Source: Micromonospora sp. CCTCC AA 2012012 (GTDB lineage Bacteria; Actinomycetota; Actinomycetes; Mycobacteriales; Micromonosporaceae). Taken from it: a DNA stretch of 64,000 bases. The stretch is taken from the NCBI RefSeq assembly GCF_040499845.1, contig NZ_CP159342.1:4464001-4528000 (forward strand). Direction: 5' to 3'. Below, piece after piece: positions 42,131-52,736 of this stretch. Below the pieces are notes generated by a model that saw only the letters and a list, made by a program, of their open reading frames with translations, had not been told where the DNA came from and did not search any database. Every line of letters starts with the position of its first letter. The first letter of the stretch is position 1. Both the position numbers and the translations under genes were made by a program.

Positions 42131-43794
42131 CGCTGCCTCCCGATCCGCCGGAACCGTGCCGCCCGGTCCCGCAGCCGGATCCGGGGATCCGCCTGGAGCT
42201 GCCCGGCGAGCACGCCGATCACCGCGTCCATCAGCATCTCCGAGGCGGCCTGCGGATCCCGGTGGGCGCCGCCCTCCGGCTCGGGCACGACGCCGTCGAC
42301 GATCCCGGCCCGCAGCAGCGCGGCCGGGTGGACACCGAGCGCCTCGGCGGCCTGCGGGGCGGCGGCCGCGTCGCGCCACAGGATCGCCGCGCACCCCTCC
42401 GGGCTGATCACCGAGTACGTGCCGTTGGCGCTGATCAACACCTCGTCGGCGACCGCCAGTGCGAGGGCGCCGCCGCTGCCGCCCTCACCGGTCACCACCG
42501 TCACCACCGGGACGTCCAGGCCGCTCATCAGCCGCAGGTTGTCGGCGATGGCTGCGGCTTGTCCGGTCTCCTCCGCGTGCGCCCCGGGGTGGGCCCCGGG
42601 CGTGTCGATGAGGGTGAGCACCGGCAGGCCGAGCTTGCCGGCGAGTCGGAAGAGCCGGGCGGCCTTGCGGAAGCCGGCCGGCGACGCCATCCCGAAGTTG
42701 TGCGCCACCAGCTCCTGAGTGGTGTGGCCCTTGTGGTGCCCGGCCAGGGCGACCGGCAGACCGTCGAGCAGACCGATTCCGGTGAGCACCGCCGGGCAGT
42801 CGGTACCGGCCCGGTCGCCGCGCAGCTCCACGAAGCCGTCCAGCAGGTGCGCCACGTGGTCGGCGACGGTCGGTCGGCCGGTCTCCCGGGCCAGTTGGAC
42901 GCCCTGCCACGCGGCTTGCCCCGGCAGCCGCCGCGGGTCGCGTTCCACGGTGTCGCGCCGGCCGGCGGTCCAGCCGTCCGGGGTACCGCCGGTGACCGCG
43001 AGCAGCCGGGTCAGGTAGGAGCGCAGATTCGCCCGCGGCTGCACGTCGTCGACCATGCCGTGGGCCAGCAGGTGCTCGGCGGTCTGGAAGTCCGCCGGCA
43101 GCTGTTCCCGGATGGTCTGCTCGATGACCCGGCGGCCGGCGAACCCCATCCGCGCGCCCGGCTCGGCCACCACGACGTCGCCGAGCGAGGCGAACGAGGC
43201 CGCCACCCCGCCGTACGTCGGGTCGGTGACCACCGTGACGGTGAGGATCCCGGCACGGTCCAGTGCGCCGTACGCGGTGCTGGTGGTGGCCATCTGCATC
43301 AGGGCGAACGCACCCTCCTGCATGCGCGCCCCGCCGGACGCGGTGACCACGATCAGCGGCCGCCGCTCGGCCAGCGCGATCTCGGCGGCCACCACGATCG
43401 CCTCGCCCTCGGCCACTCCGAGGCTCCCGCCGAGGAACCGGAAGTCCATCACTGCGAGCACCACCGGATACCCGCCGATGGTGCCGCGGCTGGCCTGCAC
43501 ACCGCGGCTCATCCCGGTGGCCGTGCGGGCCTGCCGCGCCCGCTCCCGATAGGGCTTCCGGTCGGCGAAGCCCAGCGGGTCGTCGGCCGTCTCGGGGACC
43601 GGCACCGGCGAGGCGGTGTCCTCGTCGAGGAGCTGGCTTGTCCGCTCGGCCGCGGTGAGCGGACTGTGCCAGCCGCAGCCGGGACACACCCCGAGATCGC
43701 GGATGAACCGCTTCCGGTAGGTCAGTTCGCCGCACCCGCCGCACCGGAGCCAGTCGTCGAGCGTGGTCGGCGGCCGTTGCAGAGCCGTGGTCAC
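42127..43794 (-). CDS. accDA: Acetyl-CoA carboxylase carboxyltransferase, fused beta-alpha subunits
   Basis: 555 residues. The N-terminal half is AccD-like with a zinc ribbon (CGGC at 18-21 and CPGC at 37-40) and the crotonase fold with [16 protein letters not shown]. The C-terminal half from about 290 is AccA-like, with IDTPGAHPG and [15 protein letters not shown]. It moves the carboxyl group from biotin to acetyl-CoA to give malonyl-CoA. Fused DA subunits are found in several type II polyketide clusters. It overlaps accB and the ABM gene by four bases each. Confidence 0.93.
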   Translation of the reverse strand: MTTALQRPPTTLDDWLRCGGCGELTYRKRFIRDLGVCPGCGWHSPLTAAERTSQLLDEDTASPVPVPETADDPLGFADRKPYRERARQARTATGMSRGVQASRGTIGGYPVVLAVMDFRFLGGSLGVAEGEAIVVAAEIALAERRPLIVVTASGGARMQEGAFALMQMATTSTAYGALDRAGILTVTVVTDPTYGGVAASFASLGDVVVAEPGARMGFAGRRVIEQTIREQLPADFQTAEHLLAHGMVDDVQPRANLRSYLTRLLAVTGGTPDGWTAGRRDTVERDPRRLPGQAAWQGVQLARETGRPTVADHVAHLLDGFVELRGDRAGTDCPAVLTGIGLLDGLPVALAGHHKGHTTQELVAHNFGMASPAGFRKAARLFRLAGKLGLPVLTLIDTPGAHPGAHAEETGQAAAIADNLRLMSGLDVPVVTVVTGEGGSGGALALAVADEVLISANGTYSVISPEGCAAILWRDAAAAPQAAEALGVHPAALLRAGIVDGVVPEPEGGAHRDPQAASEMLMDAVIGVLAGQLQADPRIRLRDRAARFRRIGRQR

Positions 43795-44123
43795 GAGCGG
43801 TCACCTCCCGGGAAGGGGTCGCCGTAGCGGGCGGCCACCCGGAACACCTCGAACGGCCGGGTCCGGCTGTGGTCCCGGAACGGCCGCAGCGGGGCGGTCT
43901 GCTCCTGATGTCCCGGGCTGCTCTCCCAGGTGGCGAAGTCGTCCCAGCCGCTCCACCGGCTGACCACGGCGAAACTACGTCGGTCCGCGACGCCCTGTTG
44001 CAGCTCGTTGCCGAGCAGGCCCGGCGTGCCCGCCATCCGGCGGCTGGACTCCTGGTAGGCCACCAGCACCTGGTCGTAGTCGTCCGCCTGGTGGTAGACC
44101 ATCACCTGCACCTGGTCGCTCAT
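43791..44123 (-). CDS. ABM-type monooxygenase, copy 1
   Basis: 110 residues with the antibiotic biosynthesis monooxygenase (dimeric ferredoxin-like) fold: [23 protein letters not shown] at the start, [10 protein letters not shown], and [21 protein letters not shown] with the conserved Trp. Such small cofactor-free enzymes oxidise anthrone-type rings to quinones (for example ActVA-Orf6, TcmH). The ATG overlaps the stop of the second ABM gene by four bases, so the pair may act together. Confidence 0.88.
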   Translation of the reverse strand: MSDQVQVMVYHQADDYDQVLVAYQESSRRMAGTPGLLGNELQQGVADRRSFAVVSRWSGWDDFATWESSPGHQEQTAPLRPFRDHSRTRPFEVFRVAARYGDPFPGGDRS

Positions 44124-44446
44124 CGGGACGCTCCGGTCCCGGCCGGCAGGTGGGCGACCACGTGCATGGTGGTCATCGAGCCGCCGCTGCGATAGGGATG
44201 CAGCTTGGTGCGGTGCTCGAGGTGCCGGTCGCTGGTCTCGAACTCGCGGAACAGCGGCTCGTTCACCCAGTCGCTGACGATGTAGTAGATGCCCTCCTCG
44301 TCCAAGCTGCGCGACAGCCACTGGCCGAGGTTGGCCGGGTGAGTGGTCACCGAGTCGCCGACCTCCCGCCAGACCCGCTCGAACTCGGTCTCCAGACCGG
44401 ACTTTATCTGCATCCGGAGCATCACCCGGAAGCGCTCGCCGGCCAT
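44120..44446 (-). CDS. ABM-type monooxygenase or cyclase-like protein, copy 2
   Basis: 108 residues with the same dimeric ferredoxin-like fold: RVMLRMQIKSGLETEFERVWREVG, then YYIVSDWVNEPLFREFETSDRHLEH. The ending has a second His-rich strand (SMTTMHVVAHL). It may be a quinone-forming monooxygenase or a helper cyclase; similar proteins are paired in pentangular pathways. The gene starts one base after the SDR stop and is in the heart of operon A. Confidence 0.82.
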   Translation of the reverse strand: MAGERFRVMLRMQIKSGLETEFERVWREVGDSVTTHPANLGQWLSRSLDEEGIYYIVSDWVNEPLFREFETSDRHLEHRTKLHPYRSGGSMTTMHVVAHLPAGTGASR

Positions 44447-44447
44447 C

Positions 44448-45197
44448 TCAGATCCCTCCGTCGACGTTCAGGGTCTCCCCGGTGATGTACGAGCTGAGAT
44501 CACTGAGCAGGAACAGCGCCACCGCGGCGACCTCCGGGACGGTGCCCAGCCGGGCCAGCGCGGTCTTGCCCGAGTACATGTCGCGCAGCCCTTGGGCGCG
44601 CTCCGGCGGCATCGCGTCCATCGCCTCGGTCTCGATCACGCCCGGGGCGAGCACGTTGATCCGCAGGCCGCGGGCACCGTACTCCTTGGCCAGCGAGCGG
44701 CTGAGCCCGATCATCGCGGACTTCGCGGCGGTGTAGTGGGCGCGCAGCGGGATACCGGCGGCCGCCCCCCGGGAGCCGATGTTCACGATCGAGCCGCGCT
44801 CACCGAGCAGCGGCAGGCACTGCTGCACGACTCGGAACGCCGCGGTGAGGTTGGTGTCGAGCACCCGGTGCCACTCCTCGACGGCCAGGTCGGCGTACGG
44901 GATGTGGCTGATCACCCCGGCGTTGTTGACCACCCCGTCGAGCCGACCGAAACGCTCCCGGGCCTCGTCGGCGAGCCGGTCGACCTCGGTGACCTCGGCC
45001 AGGTCGGCCCGGACCACGTGGTGGTCGCCACCAGTCTCCTTGAGCGCGGCGACCAGGCTGTCCACCGCAGGCCCGTCACTCCGGTGGCAGGTGAGCACGT
45101 CGGCGCCGGCCTCGGCGGCGGCCAGGACGATGCCCCGGCCGATCCCCCGGGTGCCGCCGGTGACCAGTATCTTGCGGCCCTGCAGACCAAAGTCCAT
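44448..45197 (-). CDS. SDR ketoreductase 1 (FabG-like)
   Basis: 249 residues of the classical SDR family. The NADPH motif is TGGTRGIG, NNAG follows, and the catalytic Ser, Tyr and Lys are in the order S-x12-Y-x3-K (GSRGAAAG, then HYTAAK). NVDGGI ends the protein. It probably reduces one keto group of the poly-beta-ketone or of a cyclised intermediate. It is a near relative of the next gene upstream, suggesting duplication. ATG has GAGGGAGAA upstream. Confidence 0.92.
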   Translation of the reverse strand: MDFGLQGRKILVTGGTRGIGRGIVLAAAEAGADVLTCHRSDGPAVDSLVAALKETGGDHHVVRADLAEVTEVDRLADEARERFGRLDGVVNNAGVISHIPYADLAVEEWHRVLDTNLTAAFRVVQQCLPLLGERGSIVNIGSRGAAAGIPLRAHYTAAKSAMIGLSRSLAKEYGARGLRINVLAPGVIETEAMDAMPPERAQGLRDMYSGKTALARLGTVPEVAAVALFLLSDLSSYITGETLNVDGGI

Positions 45198-45212
45198 GCT
45201 GTTCTCCCTCTG

Positions 45213-47971
<2,759 letters not shown>

Positions 47972-47985
47972 TCACTTCTGGATTC

Positions 47986-47997
47986 GCTCTCGAGAGC
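47986..47997. other. Perfect 12-bp palindrome between KS-alpha and KS-beta
   Basis: The sequence GCTCTCGAGAGC reads the same on both strands and lies in the 81-bp gap between the two ketosynthase genes, about 60 bp before the KS-beta start. It could be an operator, an RNA hairpin in the message, or chance. Confidence 0.4.
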
Positions 47998-48006
47998 CAC
48001 TCGACG

Positions 48007-49260
48007 TCACCACCGGCTCAGCACCATGGCGCTCTGGAATCCGCCGAACCCGCTGCCGACGCTGAGCACCACGTCCATCCGGTGGGCACGCGCGTCGCCG
48101 GGCACGTAGTCGAGATCGCACTCCGGGTCGGCGACCGTGAGGTTGGCCGTCGGCGGCACCACCTGGTGGTGCAGGGCCAGCGCCGACGCGGCGACCTCCA
48201 GCGAGCCGATCGCACCCAGTGAGTGCCCGATCATCGATTTGATCGAGCTGACCGGCACGTCGTAGGCATGCGCCCCGAGGGTCCGTTTGAACGCCGCGGT
48301 CTCGTGGCGGTCGTTCTGCTTGGTGCCGGAACCGTGCGCGTTGACGTAGTCCACCGCGGACGGGTCAAGCCGGGCCCGGTCCAGTGCCACCCGGATGGCC
48401 TCGGCCATCTCCCGGCCGTCCGGCTTGAGCCCGGTCATGTGGTGCGCGTTGCTGCGGCTCGCGAACCCGGACACCTCGGCGTAGACCCGGGCCCCGCGCC
48501 GCCGGGCCGCCTCGGCCTCCTCTATCACCATGATCGCCGAGCCCTCGCCGAGGACGAATCCGTTGCGGCGCCCGTCGAACGGCCGGGAGGCGTGCTCCGG
48601 GTCGTCGTTGTCCGGCGAGGTGGCCCGGATCGCGTCGAAGCAGGCCGAGGTGATCGGCGCCAGCGGCGCGTCGGTGGCGCCGGCCACCGCCAGGTCGGCA
48701 CCGCCCTCCTCGATCACCTGCACGGCGTGCCCGACCGCGTCCAGCCCGGACGTGCAGCCGGTGGAGATCAGCGCCACCGGCCCCTCCGCGCCGGCCTGCC
48801 AGGCCACCTCGACGGCCAGCGTGCTGGGCACCATGTAGCCGTACAGGTGCGGGACGCCGTACCGGTGGTCGACCAGCCACTGCCGACCGGCGTCGGAGAG
48901 CACCGCGTACTCCTGCTCGAGCCCCATCGTGCAGCCGACCGCACTGCCCACGCTGACCGTGATCCGGGCCGGGTCGTGGTCGGCCAGGTCGATGCCGCTG
49001 TCGGCGATCGCCTCCCGGGCCGAAACCACGGCGAACTGGGCGGCCCGGTCCATCCGGCGGATCTCCTGCGGGCTCAGGCCGGCGGCGACCGGGTCGAAGT
49101 CGCACTCGGCGGCGATCCGGGAGCGGAAGTTCGACGCGTCGAACAGCGAGATGGTCCGGGTGGCGGTGCGGCCGGCGGTCAGCAGGTCCCACATCGGTTC
49201 CCGGCCGATGCCGCCGGGCGCGACCGCGCCGATTCCGGTGATCACCGCGCGGCGGGTCAC
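48007..49260 (-). CDS. Ketosynthase alpha of type II PKS
   Basis: 417 residues. The catalytic Cys169 is in [12 protein letters not shown], with His309 (NAHGSGT) and His346 (IGHSLGA) completing the triad. It builds the poly-beta-ketone chain from malonyl-ACP together with the chain length factor. GTG start overlaps the cupin stop by four bases. No KSIII, acyltransferase or second KS is seen in the window, so an acetate starter from malonyl decarboxylation is the simplest reading. Confidence 0.97.
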   Translation of the reverse strand: MTRRAVITGIGAVAPGGIGREPMWDLLTAGRTATRTISLFDASNFRSRIAAECDFDPVAAGLSPQEIRRMDRAAQFAVVSAREAIADSGIDLADHDPARITVSVGSAVGCTMGLEQEYAVLSDAGRQWLVDHRYGVPHLYGYMVPSTLAVEVAWQAGAEGPVALISTGCTSGLDAVGHAVQVIEEGGADLAVAGATDAPLAPITSACFDAIRATSPDNDDPEHASRPFDGRRNGFVLGEGSAIMVIEEAEAARRRGARVYAEVSGFASRSNAHHMTGLKPDGREMAEAIRVALDRARLDPSAVDYVNAHGSGTKQNDRHETAAFKRTLGAHAYDVPVSSIKSMIGHSLGAIGSLEVAASALALHHQVVPPTANLTVADPECDLDYVPGDARAHRMDVVLSVGSGFGGFQSAMVLSRW

Positions 49261-49670
49261 GATCCGCCCCCGACGTCCGGGTTGGCGCCCGGTCCGGTCT
49301 CCTCCAGATCGACGTGACCCAGCTCCGGACGTGGGGCCAGCGGGGACAGGTGGAAGACCGCGCGGGCCTCCTCCGATCCCACGTTCACCAGGCGGTGCCG
49401 TACGCCGATCGGCACCAGCAGGGAGTCACCGGGCTGCAGGCGCACCGGGACGCCGTCCACCGACATCTCCAGCGAGCCTGCGATGACGTGCAGGAACTCC
49501 TCAGAGTGCGGATGCAGGTGCTCAGCGACCCGGTCGCCGGGCGCCAGGGTGAGCACCCCGCCGAAGCCGGACGTGCAGCCGACCGTCTTCGGGCTGAGCG
49601 TGACCCGGATGTCGCCGCCGCGCCGGGTGTTCGCCGCCACCTCGGCGACCGCCACCTTCTGGGCCCCCAT
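49257..49670 (-). CDS. Cupin-domain putative cyclase
   Basis: 137 residues, a single cupin barrel. The metal-binding motifs are [16 protein letters not shown] (three His and a Glu, near residue 50) and [12 protein letters not shown] near 87. Cupins occur in nearly all pentangular polyphenol clusters and are thought to help close later rings. It starts one base after the TcmI-type gene in the same operon. Confidence 0.9.
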   Translation of the reverse strand: MGAQKVAVAEVAANTRRGGDIRVTLSPKTVGCTSGFGGVLTLAPGDRVAEHLHPHSEEFLHVIAGSLEMSVDGVPVRLQPGDSLLVPIGVRHRLVNVGSEEARAVFHLSPLAPRPELGHVDLEETGPGANPDVGGGS

Positions 49671-50032
49671 CAGGCGCTCCCCCGCTCGGCGTCGGCAGCG
49701 AAGACCGGGCCGTCCTCGGGCGTCCAGACGTAGAACGGTTCGGCCATCGCATCCTTGGGCTCACGCCAGTTCGGGTCGTAGGGGGAGATGAAGTCGCCGA
49801 GCCGGGTATTGATCTGGCCGTACAGCGGGTGGCTGCGCGCCCGGTAGAGGTTCGGCGTGATGTCCTCCGGCGCCTCCACCAGGTGGAAGTAGAGGTCGTG
49901 AAAGCGGAACAGAGTCCGGCGGGTGACCCCGATCATCCGCGGCAGGTCGGTCCGGTCCGAGTCGGCGAAGACGCCGGCCACGGCCCCCGCATCGCCGGGC
50001 TTCATCCTGGCCACGATCAGACTTCGGTGCAC
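49670..50032 (-). CDS. TcmI-family polyketide cyclase
   Basis: 120 residues, GTG start. RSLIVARMKPGDAGAVAGVFADSD opens the protein, then PRMIGVTRRTLFRFHDLYFHLVE, and RARSHPLYGQINTRLGDFISPYDP, all typical of TcmI-like cyclases. They form the last rings of tetracenomycin-type and pentangular skeletons. It is the first gene of operon A. Four SARP-type repeats lie 50-87 bp upstream of its start. Confidence 0.95.
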   Translation of the reverse strand: MHRSLIVARMKPGDAGAVAGVFADSDRTDLPRMIGVTRRTLFRFHDLYFHLVEAPEDITPNLYRARSHPLYGQINTRLGDFISPYDPNWREPKDAMAEPFYVWTPEDGPVFAADAERGSA

Positions 50033-50079
50033 ATTCCCTCCAGGGGTTCTCGGGTCCTGTCCTCACCCTGGTGGACCGC

Positions 50080-50119
50080 TCTGGAAAGGTGATGGAACCT
50101 GTCTGGAGGCCGCGTCGAG
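50080..50119 (-). promoter_or_regulatory. Four SARP-type direct repeats before operon A
   Basis: On the leftward strand the cores CTCGA (50,115-50,119), CTCCA (50,104-50,108), TTCCA (50,093-50,097) and TTCCA (50,082-50,086) are spaced exactly 11 bp apart. This is the heptamer spacing that SARP regulators bind. They lie 50-87 bp before the first start codon of operon A. A fifth GTCCA is 10 bp further on. That the SARP binds here is inferred. Confidence 0.7.
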
Positions 50120-50127
50120 GCATGAGA

Positions 50128-50169
50128 ACGGCGATGCGCCCTGCCCGTCAGGGCAGGGCGCATCGCCGT
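50128..50169 (-). terminator. Strong terminator after the SARP gene
   Basis: A perfect 19-bp stem with a 4-nt loop stands 9 bp past the SARP stop and isolates it from operon A, whose repeats begin 9 bp beyond. Confidence 0.93.
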
Positions 50170-50178
50170 CGGGGGAGG

Positions 50179-52221
50179 TCAGGCCGGGTGAACCGCGCTC
50201 AGCGAGAACGGGGACCAGTGGAACTGGGGGGCGCTGGGCAGCGGCACGGCTGCGGAGTACAGGCCGGACTCCTCGGCCCGGATGATCGAGCGGAGCGCGA
50301 GCGCGATGAGCCGGGGCAACCGGTAGCGGTACTGGGGCAGCGAGGTGAGCGGGCGGTGGCTGGGCTGGTTGGCGGCGGGCATCTCCACCGCCAGGTTCAT
50401 GTCGACCAGGTGTTCCAGAATGATCTCGGCGGCCTCCGGTGTCTCGCCGATCTCGTCGGCCACCCCCCGCGGTGTCCGGCCGGCCGGCAGGGCGGTGGCC
50501 ATCATTTGCAGCACCCGGCGGTGCGCGTCGGGCAGATTGCGGTAGCTCAGGGCGATGCTGCCGACCAGGTTGACCGGGCCGGCCGCGAGATCCAGGAACA
50601 TCGACTCGTCGACCCGCAGGCGGTCGCGCAGCCGCCCGGCGCTCCAGCCGGGACGGGTCGACAGTCGGCTGGCGACACCGCGGACCACCAGCGGCAGCAG
50701 TTCGCACATGGTGAGCAACTCCTCGACCACCTCGCCCTCGTCCTCGATCCGCCAGGAGCCGGCGATCCCGGCGAACAGGCGCAGCCCCTCGTCCATGGTC
50801 GGGGTCGGCAGGGTGACACGGTACGCCCCGGGCAGACCCTCGTGGCGGTACCGGTTGGTGCAGACGACCGCGCACCCCGAGGAGCCCGGCAGCAACGGTT
50901 TGAGCAGCTCGGCGCTGAGCACGTCGTCGATGACCAGCAGCACCCGACGGTCGCCGGTCCAACTGCGCAGCGTCCGGCTCAGGTCGGCGACGCTCTCCGG
51001 CAGCGTCTCCCGGGGCAGTCCGCACGAGCGCAGCGTGGCGGTCAGCACGTCGGCCATCCGTACGTCGCCCGAGGTGAGCCCGGAGGCGTCGACGAAGAGC
51101 TGACCGTCCGGGAAGTGCTCGCGTACGCGATGGGCCGCCCGCACCGCGAACGTGGTCTTGCCGATCCCGAACGGCCCGTGCACCTCGACGATCCGGGCCC
51201 CGTAGTCGCTCGGCCGGCTGGCCGTGAGCACCCGCTCCACCTGCGACAGCTCCTGCTCACGCCCGACGAAGTCAGGGATACCGGCCGGCAGCTGTGCCGG
51301 CGCGGTCATCGACCGGGTCGTCGCAGCGACCGGGGCCGGGCGCGGCCGGACGACCGCAGGCGCATGTTCGGTGCCGGTCCCGTGCGGCAAAGCGTAAAGT
51401 TTCGGGTCGTCGGTGAGGATGCCCTGGTGCAGCCGGTGCAGCGCGGCGGACGGCTCCACCCCCAGCTCCTCGACCAGCCGGCCTCGCAGCTTGCGGAAGA
51501 CGTCCAGCCCCTCGGCCCGGCGGCCGCTGCGGTGTAACGCGAGCATCAGCTGCCGGGCGAAGCCTTCGTGGGTCGGGAACGTCGCGACCACGCCAGCCAG
51601 CTCATCCACGATCGCGTGGTGCCGGCCCATCTGCAACAGGGCGCCGAACCGTCGCTCCATCGTGGTCTTGCGGCGCTCCTCCAGCTCGGTCACCCAGACC
51701 GAGAGCTGCCGGCCGACCGTGATGTCGACCAGCGCCGGGCCGCGCCAGAGCGCCAGTCCCGCGCCCAGGGTCTCCACCGCCTCCTCGAGCCGGCCGCTGT
51801 CGAGCTGGGCCCGGCCCCGGCTGACCGCCCGGTCAAATTCGTGCACGTCGACCCATGCACTGTCGCCGAGCCGCAGCTCGTAACCACCGACCCGAGTCAG
51901 CAGGACCGGGGCGGCCGAGGCGTCGGCCGCGTCGAGATGCGCCGGCCGGCTCTGTTCCTCGGCGAGCCCGAGCCGGCGACGGAGTTGATAGATGTAGGTC
52001 TGCATGGTGGTCTGCGCGCTGGCGGGCGGGCTGTTCTCCCAGAGCTCCTCGGCGAGCTGCTCGACGCTGACCATCAAGTTTGCGTTCAGCACCAGGGCGG
52101 CCAGCACCCGGCGCAGCTTCGGCGCCGACGGTGTCAGGTCTCGTTTCCGCCACACCCGCAGCGAACCCAATAACTCTATCTTGATCACTTCGCCCCCGTC
52201 CTGGCCCACGCCTTGACTCAT
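50179..52221 (-). CDS. SARP-family pathway activator with NB-ARC domain (AfsR/RedD-like)
   Basis: 680 residues. The OmpR-like winged helix (about 12-105) and bacterial activator domain (about 115-265) define the SARP class, and a P-loop NTPase domain follows with Walker A GPFGIGKTT at 349-357 and a Walker B at LLVIDDV. The tetratricopeptide tail of full AfsR is missing, so it is a medium-size SARP. Two TTA codons, Leu17 (52,171-52,173) and Leu229 (51,535-51,537), make it a likely bldA target. The ATG at 52,221 has AAGGA six bases upstream. It is the only regulator in the cluster part seen. Confidence 0.93.
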   Translation of the reverse strand: MSQGVGQDGGEVIKIELLGSLRVWRKRDLTPSAPKLRRVLAALVLNANLMVSVEQLAEELWENSPPASAQTTMQTYIYQLRRRLGLAEEQSRPAHLDAADASAAPVLLTRVGGYELRLGDSAWVDVHEFDRAVSRGRAQLDSGRLEEAVETLGAGLALWRGPALVDITVGRQLSVWVTELEERRKTTMERRFGALLQMGRHHAIVDELAGVVATFPTHEGFARQLMLALHRSGRRAEGLDVFRKLRGRLVEELGVEPSAALHRLHQGILTDDPKLYALPHGTGTEHAPAVVRPRPAPVAATTRSMTAPAQLPAGIPDFVGREQELSQVERVLTASRPSDYGARIVEVHGPFGIGKTTFAVRAAHRVREHFPDGQLFVDASGLTSGDVRMADVLTATLRSCGLPRETLPESVADLSRTLRSWTGDRRVLLVIDDVLSAELLKPLLPGSSGCAVVCTNRYRHEGLPGAYRVTLPTPTMDEGLRLFAGIAGSWRIEDEGEVVEELLTMCELLPLVVRGVASRLSTRPGWSAGRLRDRLRVDESMFLDLAAGPVNLVGSIALSYRNLPDAHRRVLQMMATALPAGRTPRGVADEIGETPEAAEIILEHLVDMNLAVEMPAANQPSHRPLTSLPQYRYRLPRLIALALRSIIRAEESGLYSAAVPLPSAPQFHWSPFSLSAVHPA

Positions 52222-52291
52222 TGGCGTCCTTCACAGAGGTTTCCCGTCAGGCCGTCACTCACACTAGCCAGGCGACATTGGGCTAACAAGG

Positions 52292-52320
52292 GCTCGAAGA
52301 TTGCTCGAGGGCTGCTGAAA
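52292..52320 (-). promoter_or_regulatory. SARP-type repeats before the SARP gene
   Basis: On the leftward strand TTTCA (52,316-52,320), CTCGA (52,305-52,309) and TTCGA (52,294-52,298) are spaced 11 bp apart, the last two being exact TCGAGC copies. They lie 73-99 bp before the start codon and suggest self-activation. The rest of 52,222-52,602 is AT-rich for this genome and has no convincing gene. Confidence 0.6.
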
Positions 52321-52602
52321 GGACTGGTTAAATGCATTGCGACCTTGTAAGGGGCAACGAAACCGCAGGTCACGCTCGATGCACCAAGAGGGGAGCGACC
52401 TTCGACACACCGCCCTGTGTCACATCGCGTTACTCTGCAATTCAATTCAGCCGGCCTTTACCGAGGCGCCCAGAAATGGGATCTCGACCATTTTCCGCGA
52501 ACAACTTCCCCTTGAATGAGAGCGATTTCGAAACGCTCGGCGCTTTCAGCGAGCTGTCAGCAACAGCCGCCAGCAGGGCGAAGCGCGGCGGCCGGGGGGC
52601 CG

Positions 52603-52635
52603 ACCAGGGGGCGGCGCGGCGATGTCCGCCCCCTG
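52603..52635 (-). terminator. Terminator after the amide synthetase gene
   Basis: An 11-bp perfect stem (52,603-52,613 with 52,625-52,635) and an 11-nt loop follow the last gene of operon B by about 100 bp. An AT-rich stretch at 52,681-52,699, unusual for this genome, lies between stop codon and hairpin. Confidence 0.75.
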
Positions 52636-52736
52636 GGACAACGGAGAAGCCGGATCAAGTTGCAACCGTCATATGCGTGATTACATTAATATTAATTGCC
52701 GCAGCCCGCCCTGGCTGGTTACTTTCCGTGAGATGA

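Noticed and set aside
52332..52736. 134-residue rightward frame in the AT-rich gap
   Set aside because: No ribosome binding site, odd composition, and it overlaps the SARP repeats' surroundings and the terminator hairpin.
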